A stretch of DNA of 64,000 nt, from assembly GCA_030770535.1 (NCBI GenBank), contig JASVEC010000080.1:18332-82331 (forward strand), given 5' to 3'. How positions within the stretch are numbered: position 1 is the stretch's first letter; every line of letters begins with the position of its first letter. The DNA comes from Batkoa obscura. Its lineage: Eukaryota; Entomophthoromycota; Entomophthoromycetes; Entomophthorales; Batkoaceae. The notes beneath the pieces were generated by a model. It saw only the letters and a list, made by a program, of their open reading frames with translations, searched no databases and was not told the DNA's origin. Shown in pieces: positions 35,889-46,749 of the stretch. A program made the position numbers and the translations under genes.

Positions 35889-36686
35889 TTAATATTTCTT
35901 CTTATGAGTTTTAGCAAGATGATCAGTAAATTCTTGGTATGGTGATTTAGAGAATTTAGTTTCAGTCCAGAGATCTGGGGTGAGGAAAGCGTAGGTGTTA
36001 CCAATAGCAGCAAAGGTAGCTTTAACAAAGTTACCAAGAGTTCTGGTAGAACCACGGGAAGAGGTATAACAATCAGTAATACCAGCAAGTTGAAGTACCT
36101 TCTTTGGAGTTGGTGCAGCAACAATACCGGTACCACGTGGAGCTGGTACTAAACGGGTAATAACGGAACCACATTTACCAGTGACCTTAATTGGTACGGT
36201 ATGGGGTTCACCAAGATTAGTTCCCCAATAACCACGACGAACTGGAATAATAGAAAGTTTAGCAAGGATGATTGCACCACGAATAGAGGTAGCTACTTCC
36301 TTGGAGCACTTAACACCAAGACCAATATGACCATCACCATCACCAATGACAACGAAAGCCTTAAAGCGGGTACGTTGACCAGCAGTAGTTTGTTTTTGAA
36401 CTGGCATAATCTTCATGACTTCATCCTTAAGTTTTGGTAAAAAGAAATCAACGATTTGGAACTCCTTAATTGGGAGAGAGAAAAGGTAAATTTGTTCAAT
36501 GGATTTGATCTTACCATCTTTGACAAGACGTCCAAGCTTAGTAACTGGGACCCATTCCTTTTCTTCTTGTCTTCCACGGCCACCACGTCCACGGCCACCA
36601 CGACCACGTCCACGGCCACCAGCTCCACGACCACGACCAAATCCACCACGGGAGCCACGAGTATCGGCTACAGCACTGTCAGCCAT
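35889..36686 (-). CDS. RPS2: 40S ribosomal protein uS5 (RPS2)
   Basis: This intronless gene encodes 265 residues of the small-subunit protein that lies near the mRNA entry channel and supports decoding accuracy. The N-terminus is the expected Arg-Gly-rich tail (about residues 9-38, with [17 protein letters not shown]), a target for arginine methylation. It is followed by the double-stranded-RNA-binding-like S5 domain ([18 protein letters not shown]) and the C-terminal domain ([27 protein letters not shown]). Codon use is visibly less AT-rich than in neighbouring genes, as expected for a highly expressed gene. A telomere-box-like element lies just upstream of the start. Confidence 0.97.
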   Translation of the reverse strand: MADSAVADTRGSRGGFGRGRGAGGRGRGRGGRGRGGRGRQEEKEWVPVTKLGRLVKDGKIKSIEQIYLFSLPIKEFQIVDFFLPKLKDEVMKIMPVQKQTTAGQRTRFKAFVVIGDGDGHIGLGVKCSKEVATSIRGAIILAKLSIIPVRRGYWGTNLGEPHTVPIKVTGKCGSVITRLVPAPRGTGIVAAPTPKKVLQLAGITDCYTSSRGSTRTLGNFVKATFAAIGNTYAFLTPDLWTETKFSKSPYQEFTDHLAKTHKKKY

Positions 36687-36707
36687 TCTAATAATGGTTG
36701 TTCGATG

Positions 36708-36718
36708 TAGGGTTTAAG
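36708..36718 (-). promoter_or_regulatory. Telobox-like element upstream of RPS2
   Basis: On the gene's strand the sequence reads CTTAAACCCTA, starting 32 bp upstream of the ATG. AACCCTA boxes bound by Tbf1/Rap1-like proteins are known in ribosomal protein gene promoters of many fungi and plants. One match alone is weak evidence. Confidence 0.4.
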
Positions 36719-37661
36719 AAAATGAGTTGAGTTTAAATCGACCTTAAAGCTGATATACAAATGATAAATGGTTTTATTAAAAAAACGCTTTATCAAAACA
36801 AACAATAAGTTAGAGAGAACGAGTCAAAAATGAAAATTTTAGGTCATTTATATACGACCCTTTACCCATGAAAATTATAAAAATTTTATGCCAATCAAAA
36901 GTGATAACGTATTTTTTGATTGGCTAAAATGAAAAAATTTTCTATTTTAAAGAATTTCAAATTACGATGGATTAAATTTTAATGAGATATCTACAAAGTA
37001 AAGGGCTTTCCAATAGTCATTTCTTGATGATAGTATTCTAAACAAAAAAGATAAACAGAAGTATAATGATACAAACATATTTATTCCATCTATCAATTTA
37101 TGCAATAAAAGTTAAAAAAGCAATGTTGAAGTAAAATTCTAGAAAGTTCATAAAATTGCTTTCAAAGGATAGAAAGTTAATTTATTTTAAACTCAGTGAA
37201 GATAAAAAGAGATTATTATTTTTTTAAAGTATAAGTAAATTGAGATTAGTAATTTTGAATGGGATTTTATCATAGATTTCTAAATAATGACTTTCAAATT
37301 AAAAAGATAAAAAGTTCGATGATGATTGGATTGGAAGTTTTTGCATCGAATCAATTACGCAAACTCAAAATATAGATGCAATAAAAGCTAAAATACTCAT
37401 AAAGTTAGTTTACTTTTGAAGTGTTTCCTAAGTTTCATTATTTTTCATTAAGTGTTATTAAATGTAAAAAATATTGGCTTTAAAAAAACATCTCTCCTTT
37501 AAAAGCAAAAAACAACTTGATTATTTTAGTTCAAAATAAATTTTAATTTAATACTAATTAATTGTTAGTTTAAATTTTGGAATTTTACATAAGGTAATTG
37601 TTTGTATTTAATTAAATAGAAGACATTTACGAATATTTGTTAAACTTATTAATCTTTATAA

Positions 37662-37698
37662 TAAGAAATTAAGAAATTAAGAAATTAAGAAATTAAAA
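37662..37698 (+). repeat. (AAGAAATT)n microsatellite
   Basis: Four to five copies of an 8-bp unit, 45 bp before a MITE-A copy. Confidence 0.85.
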
Positions 37699-37743
37699 TT
37701 TTTATATATTTAAATATAAATTTTATGTAAGTATTAAAATATA

Positions 37744-37822
37744 GGGATGTATTTTAACAGTTTTGTTGACAATTTTTCCGCTCAAATAGCGCTCAAAAGA
37801 TGAAAAGTGAAGTGCTGTCCCC
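37744..37822 (+). mobile_element. MITE-A copy 16 (internally shortened)
   Basis: Plus orientation. Starts GGGATGTATTTTAAC and ends GCTGTCCCC. It is about 20 bp shorter than standard copies and directly joined to copy 17. Confidence 0.65.
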
Positions 37823-37921
37823 TAAGAAGTATTTTTAGTTCTTGTCATTTTCCCCATTTTTTAAATCCAATTTGAGATGAAAAATTATTAGCAAAATTCC
37901 TAAACAAAAAATATAACCTCA
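37823..37921 (-). mobile_element. MITE-A copy 17 (degenerate)
   Basis: Minus orientation. The internal CATTTTCCCCATTTTTTAAA and the right-hand arms are recognisable; the ends are eroded (AAGAAGTATTTTTAG and ATAACCTCA). Confidence 0.6.
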
Positions 37922-38148
37922 TAAAGTTTTATCAGTAACTTAAGCAATTAATTTAAATATTGAAAAACTAAAATTTAATTAAAATTTAAAATCTAAAAAC
38001 AGTAATTATTAAATTATAAATTTATTAGTAATAAAGCCTTAATTAAAAAATGTTTTATTCGTTTTTAAGCTTTTATTTTACTAAAAGTAATAACTATTTA
38101 ACTTGTAATAATAATAAACTACATATCAGATTTTGTTAGATTTTATGT

Positions 38149-38248
38149 GAGGATGTTTTTTTTGATTTCATTACTTTTTCCATTTTTTGAGCATTATTTG
38201 AGCGGAAATTTTATCAGCAAAATTCTCAAACAAAAAAATCCGTCCCCA
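38149..38248 (-). mobile_element. MITE-A copy 18
   Basis: Minus orientation. Starts GAGGATGTTTTTTTTG and ends CGTCCCC. Confidence 0.8.
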
Positions 38249-38846
38249 TATTTTACCTGTTTTCAGTTTAATTGCTTTATATTTTATAAAGAAATTTACA
38301 GCTTAAAACAACTGATTAACTAGTTTTTATTTTTACTCAAAATATTAATAGTTTAAATAAATAATAGTATATTTTAATAATAAATGTTTTTTATTTTTTG
38401 AATTTATAGTCAACTTATTTTAATATAAAACAATAGTAATACTAAAACTATAATGGTTAGACTTATATTAAAAAATAATAATAAATATTTAGTTACAACT
38501 GTTACAATTTTCTATTTTAATTTTAGTTATATAAAAGTGCCTAAAGTAATTTTGTTTTTTTATTTAATTTTTAAAAAAATTTTAAAAATAAATTCTTTGT
38601 TAAAAAGTGAAAGTATTTAATAGTTTTAAGCTATTTTATTATAATACATATTACAAGTTAACAGAGTTTTTACTAAATTTAATAAAAATGACTAAATTAG
38701 CAATAGCTTTGTTAATATAACTATATATCAATATCAATATTAATTATAGTTAATTATTTTCATATGATATAAGCAGTATAATAAAAGTTCTTATTTATTA
38801 TTATGATTATTTATTTTTTAATTATTCATTAACTTAGCTATTAATA

Positions 38847-38944
38847 GAGGATGTATTTTTGTATTTGAGAATTTTAGTAACAATTTTTCCACTCAAATAG
38901 TGCTTAAAAGATGGAAAAAGTAATGAAGCCAAAAAAACATCCCC
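38847..38944 (+). mobile_element. MITE-A copy 19
   Basis: Plus orientation. Starts GAGGATGTATTTTTG and ends ACATCCCC. It lies 4 bp from the start of the long-TIR element. Confidence 0.8.
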
Positions 38945-38948
38945 ATAT

Positions 38949-39503
38949 GTGAAATCTGATACTCAGTGATTGGAGTCAGAAACAGCTATTGTTTGGTTGG
39001 CTATACTGTAAGTCGAAAGGTCTTAGTTTATATAACTAAGATAGAATTTGGATCATGAAGAATAGCAAGTAATATGCTACAGACTATGTAAGACAAATAG
39101 AATAGACAATACTACTGTAAAATCTACGTAAACTGCTATCAAAAATATTTAGTGACTTTATTAAATATACGATATCGGGGAATAATTCAATTAAAAAGTC
39201 TCAAACTACTATGTTCTAAAGTCTCTTTTGTACTCCAACAAGCATGTATATCAAAACGAGAGGATAATGTCCCTTGTAATTATATGGTAGAAACTCTCAT
39301 AGCAAATCAAACTAAGAACATGAGGTTGATTTCCTCCGAACTCGAGAACACAACAGCTTAGGTGATTGTTATGCTATAATTAACCATGGGACTGACAAAG
39401 CGATATTTCACACCTAGCTACATAAACTAAAATCTTCCGACTTACGGCTAGTCGATTAACCAAAAACTGCTTTCGACTCCAATCACTGAGTACCAGGTTT
39501 CAC
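38949..39503 (+). mobile_element. Complete long-TIR element, 555 bp
   Basis: Both ends carry inverted repeats of about 90 bp. The left end reads GTGAAATCTGATACTCAGTG and the reverse complement of the right end reads GTGAAACCTGGTACTCAGTG. The match continues through GATTGGAGTC to TAGTTTAT with scattered differences. It has no convincing coding region and looks like a non-autonomous DNA transposon. Related sequence lies at 22790-23612 in the opposite orientation. No clear target-site duplication was found: the flanks are CATAT on the left and AATAT on the right. Confidence 0.75.
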
Positions 39504-39556
39504 AATATTATATATATTTTGAAATTTTACTTACTTTAAAATAAAATTTATTATAT

Positions 39557-39655
39557 GGGGATGTATTTTTGTATTTAAGAGTTTTACTAACAATTTTTCC
39601 ACTCAAATAGCGCTTAAAAGATGAAAAAAATAATGAAGTCAGAAAAAATATCCCC
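39557..39655 (+). mobile_element. MITE-A copy 20
   Basis: Plus orientation with perfect GGGGATGTATTTTTG and TATCCCC ends in ATAT flanks. It is one of the best preserved copies. Confidence 0.85.
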
Positions 39656-40383
39656 ATATTTTATTGAAAAATTTAGTGTTTTTATAAAATCATAAAAATA
39701 GAAATTTTAAAAATATAATTTATATAGTTTCTTCTATACTAAAGTAATAATAACCAAAATCAAACATTATTTAAATATAATAAAAAACTATTAGGTTTGA
39801 TATCATTTAGTTTATATTTGATTTAAAATATTTATAAAATAATCAAAAATAATTAAAAATAACCAAAAAATAGCTTAAAAACCAATTCTTAAATATAAAA
39901 AATTAGCTTAAAATAGCATAAAAATTCTATAATAAATTTCAATATAATTTAACTAAAAACAAGTAAATATTATCAGATTAAAAAAACATTTATAAAAAAA
40001 TTAGATTTTAATTTCTTATTAAAATTTATATACTAAATAAATAAATAAAATAACAATAGCTATTGATTGCTCTTTGTACTTATTAATAAAATCAAAGCAA
40101 TATGCTAATTAAGAGGTTTAGCCAGTATATTTTCAAATCATTTAATTCAATAAGTTGATTAAAATAGCAACTATTATTAGCTCAATTTTAATATAATTTA
40201 AACTTGGCCAATATAAAATGAATATTTACTTATATTAAAATTAAATCAGTATTATGTAAAAATGTTTTTTGATTTTATAAATTTATAAAATCCTATTTTG
40301 CTATATTCAATTAATTTTTTATAAATAAAAACTGACAAAAGACTAATCTAAGCAGTTAAAATCAATTTTTAAAAATTTCAAGC

Positions 40384-40577
40384 AAGTAAAAAAAAAGCAA
40401 AAATTAAAGTAATTTAGGTTTGATAAAGGTAAATTTACTAACTTTAAAATTCTTCGGCAGTTTATATAATAAAAGTTAATACTTTATATAAAAAGCTATT
40501 ATTTAAATTTAACTTAACAAAACTACTTCTATTAAGTTTAAATTACTTTAATTTTTGCCCGCTTTTTTTGCTTATTT
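40384..40577. repeat. Inverted repeat of about 190 bp
   Basis: The left arm (about 40384-40422, with GCAAAAATTAAAGTAATTTA) matches the reverse complement of the right arm (about 40535-40577, with TAAATTACTTTAATTTTTGC) over about 35 bp around a 110-bp centre. It may be another small foldback element. It lies about 200 bp upstream of the protease gene. Confidence 0.55.
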
Positions 40578-40772
40578 AATTTTTTAGAAATTTGATCTTA
40601 ACCACTCAGACTAGTTTTTACCTGATAAGGGATGAAATTTAGTCCACTAATCATCACTGAATTAAAGGTAAAGAACAAATATAAGTGGACTTTTATTAAG
40701 ATTAACCTATTTTTTTACAGTTAAGTAAATTAAGAAAAGGAACTTTACTTTATTTTTAAATTTTTGAAAAAT

Positions 40773-42760
40773 ATGTACAACAAGGCAAAAGATAGTTTAT
40801 CTAAGGGGTTTGCTTATTTACGCAAACAACTTGGTAATCCAATCTCCTCTGAGCCTGAGGATGGTCAACAAAACAGCAGCAATAATGTTAAACTCGAAAG
40901 AGAAGAATCCAGCGCCCTTGGGGTTGCTGCAGAAGGACAGTTAAACATTCAAAATGATGTTACTATTGAAAGTAATGTTGATGAAAACAGTAAGCCATAA
41001 TATAAATAAATGATATAGCCAAAATAACTCATTTAATCTCCTGAAGTCCCTTCAATTGAAACCGTTGCAAGTAGTCCTATTTTTGACTCAATAAAAAGAG
41101 TTAGAATGCTTGACGAAATTAAGCAATCGGAAGATGGAAGAGATGTTTTCGTGTTTGGTAATGTTGGAGAATGTAAGATATGAGTTTAAGATATTTAGAA
41201 ATACACTAATTTTTATTTTTTTAGTTGTACATGTTAATGAGATGAACGTTGTAAATGAGAATGATGTTCTTAAGATTGCTAAAGATGGAGAGTTAGCTCC
41301 TTATAAGCCAAGTTATCAAACTTTAATTATCACAGATGGTTACCCATATAAGAGGGGTCATGGTCCTGGTTTAGTGAACCAAAGTTTTTTCTGCTATGCA
41401 AATGCATTCTTACAGTGCATATTCAATCTAAATTTATTCAAAGATTTGATCATGTCTCAAGCGCAATTCAAATGTAGGCTAATTTTATTTATATTTAATA
41501 ATACTTATATTCTTAAAGGTATCCATGGGTTCAAAAATGAGTCTACATGTTTATTATGCTTCTTTCGAAAAGCATTACCATCAATTTATAATGGTGAAAT
41601 CATAGAGACTTATTTTTTTGGATTGTATTATTATATTGAAGGTAAATAATATTTAATTCATGCTGTAACAGTGCTAAATATTTTAGGACAAATGATTAAA
41701 GCTGATACAAGTACTAACGCAATGAGAGATACATCTGAATTTGGTTTACTTTTGCTTGAATTACTTGAGAAGTGTTTTATTAATATGGTTAATGATTGGT
41801 AAGTTGGTTAGTAGTATACAAAAGCTTTAACTAATAGTTTTATCAGGTCATTTTATCACATTAACAAAATGGATAACCCAGTTTGCCAAGTATTTAGTAC
41901 AACTATGAGGGATACAACTTTATGTGATTTAATGGGACATGAGTCAAACCATTTTTTTACTGATTTTTTTCTGGAAGTTCCAATACTGAAATATTACCAA
42001 ACACCTGATGGCGTATTTGCTTATCCTCTTGAAAACATTTATGAATGCCTAAATGAAAAATTTACAGTTGAAGACATTGAATTCAGATGTTCACAATGTG
42101 ATGAGGAAGAGCCACAATGTAAAAATGAATGCAGAGGTGGTAAAAAGATTCACAAAATGAGCAAACCTGCAAAAGTCTTATTTATTAAACTTAACAGAGT
42201 TGACGATATGGATCCTACAACAAAAATTGAAAGTTCAGTCGAGTTCCCGATTATGTTGGATGTATCCGAATATACAGTTAATGACCAGACTGCCAAGTAT
42301 CAATTAAACTCTATCATTTTACATGATAGCGCAGTAAATAGCTCAGAGGGAGGGCACTATATTACAGTTACTAGGAATGATAAGAATCAGTATTATCACA
42401 TGGACGACTCTAGGAAACCAAGGTTAATTAACTTTGAAACCGAAAGAGAAAGTTTATATAAGCAAGCTTGTTTTCTATCTTATGTTTTGGTAGAAAGTGG
42501 AGAAGTTGAAGAGAAGCAATATAGCTATATCGAATTAGCTAAAAACCATTTAAAGAAAGGTATATTATTGTGTTTATTTAAATTTAGCTAAACTTTTTTA
42601 ATTAGATAAAGTAGATACTGTGACTAATAAAAATAAACTTAACAAAAAGAAGCTTAATAAAAAGAACCTTGGGCAGATACTAAGAGCTAAAAAAAGGAGA
42701 CCAGAAGATGATGATCAATCCCAAACAGAGAAAAGTGTAAAAAAAGTATTTAAAAATTAA
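40773..42760 (+). CDS. Ubiquitin-specific protease (USP/UBP family), divergent
   Basis: Seven exons (40773-40989, 41047-41157, 41225-41473, 41519-41641, 41687-41798, 41847-42559, 42606-42760) sum to 560 codons in frame, giving 559 residues. The Cys box is NQSFFCYANAFLQCIF with the nucleophile at C166 and the oxyanion asparagine five residues before it. The His box is GGHYITVTRNDKNQYYHMDD with H441. A finger-like insertion has CSQCDEEEPQCKNEC. The enzyme should remove ubiquitin from proteins. The first 130 residues are low in conservation, and the C-terminus (NKKKLNKKNLGQILRAKKRR) looks like a nuclear localisation signal. It does not match one named yeast Ubp well. It sits convergent to Dom34, with 354 bp between the stops. 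Confidence 0.87.
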
Positions 42761-43114
42761 ATTAAATTAAATTATTTTAAAAATTACTCAAAAATAAATT
42801 ATTGTTATCACTATGTTGAACTTTTTAAACTTTTAATTCTAAAATAAAAATTACCACGTTTTTAGATTGACCAATTGGCAATTATTTGAAATTGATAGGT
42901 AATGTGTAATTATAATAAAACTTAACCGTATTACAATCTCTATTCTACTTATATTTATACTAACATTCAAGTATAATAGAATTAAACATAATATTCATCT
43001 CATTTAATGAAGTTCTACACTTTTAATGTTTTAATATTAAGGTTTATAATGTAAACTAATTTATTTCCATTAGTGACCATCAACTACCTTTAAATTGTTT
43101 TTATTTAATTAAGT
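42761..43114. other. Convergent intergenic spacer
   Basis: The 354 bp between the stop codons of the protease and Dom34 genes are AT-rich and contain no repeat or ORF of note. Confidence 0.6.
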
Positions 43115-44660
43115 TTATCCTTCTTCAACCTCAATATCCTCAATATCAGGCAAAGGAAATTTAAGGATAGCAGCAATACCAGACAGTTGATTAAGTTCTA
43201 AGACTGATTATAGATAATGTTTATAAAAATAAAAATAAAAATCTTACGCTCGCCAGATATATGTAAACTTGAAAAAACAAGTGCTTCACCACCTGAATTC
43301 CTTGTCTGCTGTACCATTTTATTATACATCTTCCTTGTTGGAATATCAGCTGATCTAACATAAAAAAGATTACCAAATTATACTTTTGTATTTCTGTCTA
43401 CATAATTTCTACCTAAATAATTCATCCGTAATTAAGAGGGTTTGAATAGCTCCAGATTGATTTGCTAATTTTACATGTTGGATGCCGTAAAATGCACGAT
43501 CTGGGTCCCTATCTAACATGACATAAAATTTGTCCAAGGCAGATACTTCACGAGTAGCTTTAGTGTCACTCATTTTGATCTTAATTGTTGGATCTGCCAT
43601 CACTTCTTGTAAGGCATGTTTATGCCCGCTTGAAGCATGGATTGGAATAAATTTAAATTTGTTTTGCAAAATTACTTTATTATCTTGTTTCTATACATTT
43701 TTAATGTTAGTTCTAATGTTTATATAATAAGCTGATATTTACTATCGCTTGGTCAAAGATATAGGTATAAAACTGATCCTGAATAATTTAGTATTAAAAT
43801 TTATAGTAATATAGTAGTTTACTTTTATAAATCCAGGCCCAGCAATAATAATAACTTTTAATACTTCAAAATTAAAATGTAACACCAACGCTTGATAAAC
43901 TTGGTCGAAGAATCTTAGTAAGCCCTAGTAATAGATGTAGTTAGTTCAAACCAATTTATAATAAAATAAATTTACTTTTTCATGATTTGTAACTGACCCT
44001 CTTCTTTTTCTTGGAATGGGCGCCTCGATTCTTTGTCTAACTATAGTCATATGGCTTGTAACCAAACAAACGTTAGCAAGTCCTTAAAAAGATAAGTAAT
44101 CAACCTTGAAACTGGTTTCTTTATTTTACCTTCTTGTAGCACAATAGCGGCTACTTCTGCACTTTTGGTAACGTCACAAGCATCCTTGATTCTCTCCATG
44201 TCCATCGAGTCCCAATGTTCTTTAATTAATGTGAAGGTCTGATTTAACTCTAAGTCGATAGTATGGAAAGCGCCCAGCTTTAATAGTTTTTAGTTAAAAT
44301 CAATCAAAATGTTGGCTTCACTTACTTTGATATATTTATTCTCCGTTATGTTTTTACCGTTAATTCGAAGAAGACAGGTAGAGGTATCAAACTCAATCTC
44401 AGTTATTGAAATTGTTATTGTTAACTTTACTCGTGTACTATCCGCTGAGCCTGTAGCAGTGTCTAATCGTACGCGTCTGGTTTTGTCTTGTTACTTTTGT
44501 TTATTTTAGTTGTATGTATTTTTTACCTCTCTGTACTTGACTTTAGTTGATCCCCTTTGTTTAGTAAGTTATATACGTGCCACATGTCTTCATCTTCTTC
44601 GCATATTAGACGCACATATCCTGAGCCATCCCTTTCTATAGATTTTGATAGTAGTTTCAT
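43115..44660 (-). CDS. DOM34: Ribosome rescue factor Dom34/Pelota
   Basis: Nine exons (44660-44527, 44476-44326, 44277-44130, 44082-43976, 43924-43823, 43778-43743, 43690-43413, 43354-43248, 43203-43115) give 383 residues, the family length. The start [18 protein letters not shown] and [10 protein letters not shown] define the Sm-like N-domain. The central domain has [15 protein letters not shown] and [10 protein letters not shown]. The C-domain has [43 protein letters not shown] and [10 protein letters not shown], ending [12 protein letters not shown]. It is an eRF1 relative without a GGQ motif that, with Hbs1, splits stalled ribosomes in no-go and non-stop decay. One exon encodes only twelve residues ([12 protein letters not shown]). 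A foldback element begins about 65 bp upstream of the start codon. Confidence 0.94.
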
Positions 44661-44727
44661 GCTATCAAGTTTAATTTGCTAATCAGACTAAAATGATTTT
44701 TGAGCTTATTTTTTTTTTGTGATTGAA

Positions 44728-44950
44728 GTGACTTTATTAGGTCATTTAAAATATTCCAGTATAGGTTCATGCACATCAAAAAATTTGTTAGTTATTAGTT
44801 GCAATACCACTAAAAAAAGCTGCGCTGAAATATTCTCGTTTTTACTGATAAGAAAATTTTACTGTTGCAGCCAAAAATTAGTAGATTTTTATGTGCATGC
44901 ATTTACACTAGAACATTGCGAACGACCTAGTAATAACCATTATAACTTTA
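44728..44950. repeat. Foldback (long inverted repeat) element near the Pelota promoter
   Basis: The left arm (about 44730-44803, with TATTAGGTCATTTAAAATAT, TTCATGCACAT and AGTTGCAA) pairs with the right arm (about 44862-44945), whose reverse complement reads TACTAGGTCGTTCGCAATGT, AATGCATGCACAT and GGCTGCAA. The arms are about 70-75 bp with scattered mismatches around a 60-bp loop. No other copy was seen in this window. Confidence 0.65.
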
Positions 44951-45598
44951 CTGTGACCTAAGTTGTGACAATTTTTAGAGTTAGATAGTTGATTATTTTT
45001 TAATGGCTAATTATTATATTCTAGTTTGATTTTGGCAGAATTGTATTTTAAATGAATAGTTAATAACTTATAGCAAGGTTAGAGCAGTTGCAAATTTGAC
45101 TTGAACTACAAAATCGAATCGTGCTTAAAATTATTTATGATGTTATCATTACTCATCTGAACTTTGTCTAATTTATAACTACAGTTTAAGAATATCTAAA
45201 ACAATCTTATTTCAAATTTTAATAAGTTAAAGCAATGTTATATTACTTTATTGAATAAACGAAGAAATTTTAATAGTAAAAATTTACTTCTAGTATTACT
45301 ATCAATAACTCTGAATTTGCTACAGGTTGATAGCTCTTTAAACATAAAACAAACATTTAATATTCTTAAATAGAATAAAAAATCATCAGATATAGTCACT
45401 TTTTATAGTGTTTTTTTATAATTTACTTTATAAATAGTTTATCTGAAAATTAGTAGGTCTATTTAATAAAATCCTGGTTTTAAGGGAGATGTACTATAAT
45501 GTTAATGTATATGAGTGAGAAGTATTATTAAACGTTTTATAAAATTCTACTACTAAATACTACATATTATCATGATTGCTTTGGCAACTTTACTATAT

Positions 45599-45696
45599 GG
45601 GGATGTTTTTTTGGCTTCATTACTTTTTCTATCTTTTAAACACTATTTAAGCGAAAAAAATTGTTAATAAAATTCTTAAACACAAAAATAATCCCA
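45599..45696 (-). mobile_element. MITE-A copy 21
   Basis: Minus orientation. Starts GGGGATGTTTTTTTGG and ends AATCCCATA. Confidence 0.78.
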
Positions 45697-46749
45697 TACG
45701 TCAACTTTAACATTTAAGGTGATAAAATGTTAAAGCCATATTTTTATTATATAAAAGTCGGACTTTTACTCTTAAAAGAATTCTGATAAACTTTAAATAC
45801 AAGTATAAAAATCGCAGTTCATTTCAAAAATGTGTCAATCAAATATGTTCAATCAAATATTATTCTTATAAACAACTTATGATATAAATCAAAAATTAAT
45901 TCATACTAAGAATAAGAAAAAAACATAAAAGTATATATGGTACTGGTCAATATAGTTGGTTAGAGGTCAGGTTAAAGCTAGGGATTGGCTAGTATTAACA
46001 TTTAACTAAATATTCGAAAACTGGTTTTTATTTACTGTACATATTAATAATATCAGTTTATTTTTAAAATTATGAAACAAAAAACTATAAACTATGTTTA
46101 TATAAAATAAGTACTTTTCTCTTTAAAGCAAGAATAAAAAAACTACACTTATTTTTATATGAATCTGCTAAATACTGCAGATAATCATTAAAGCAACATA
46201 TAAGTTATCTTTTATGCTATTTTTATTGTATAGATATTTCTTTTGTTTCGTTTTTTAATCCGTCTTTATAAAGATGAAATCACAAAAAACATTAATCAAC
46301 CGAGTATATAAATGGACTCACTTATGTCTACTCCAGTATAAATTTAAATGTACGGATGCTTGGAAAAAGATGAATTCAGGATATTATAATATATATAATG
46401 TCAAATAATGCTTACATATGGTTCGCCTATGGTTCATAAAATGATACATTAGAAGTAGCCAAATAATAACATATGAATTAATCAGAAGGCAAGAAAGTTG
46501 CAAAATCAACTTAAATTAGAATTTTATAAAATTAAGCTTGTAATTTAAATTGAACTTGGTTTCCCACTGAATTGTCTTTAATAGAAAATACGAAAAATTG
46601 ATAGTTTCTCAATTTGTAAGTGGTTTTAAAGGCTATAATAAAGCATTAAGCAGTTTATAGAGATGTAAATGTATATAAACAAAGATGAGTAAAAGAAAAG
46701 GTTTAAAAAAGCTAATAATGATATTTGAGAAACCTAGCTACGAATCAAT

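Larger units (their letters stand above)
36687..40772. other. Repeat-rich intergenic region
   Basis: This 4-kb gap holds five MITE-A copies, one complete 555-bp long-TIR element, an (AAGAAATT)n microsatellite at 37662-37698 and an inverted-repeat structure at 40384-40577. No gene was recognised. A MITE-like fragment near 37421-37497 is too worn to call. Confidence 0.6.
44661..46749. other. Intergenic region with foldback element and MITE
   Basis: Contains the foldback at 44728-44950 and a MITE-A copy at 45599-45696. Otherwise it is AT-rich with no recognised exon. Confidence 0.55.

Noticed and set aside
36201-36717. Several open frames on both strands over the uS5 gene
   Set aside because: They are shadows of the Arg-Gly-rich, less AT-rich uS5 coding sequence; only the 265-residue frame matches a known protein.
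37421-37497. Worn MITE-A-like stretch
   Set aside because: Internal TTTCATTATTTTTC and a final AACATCTC are suggestive, but the arms and left end are missing.
39152-39361. A 69-codon frame inside the 555-bp long-TIR element
   Set aside because: The related copy at 23148-23612 does not keep the frame, so it is probably chance.
44719-44961. An 80-codon plus-strand frame
   Set aside because: It coincides with the foldback element upstream of DOM34 and has no protein-like conservation.
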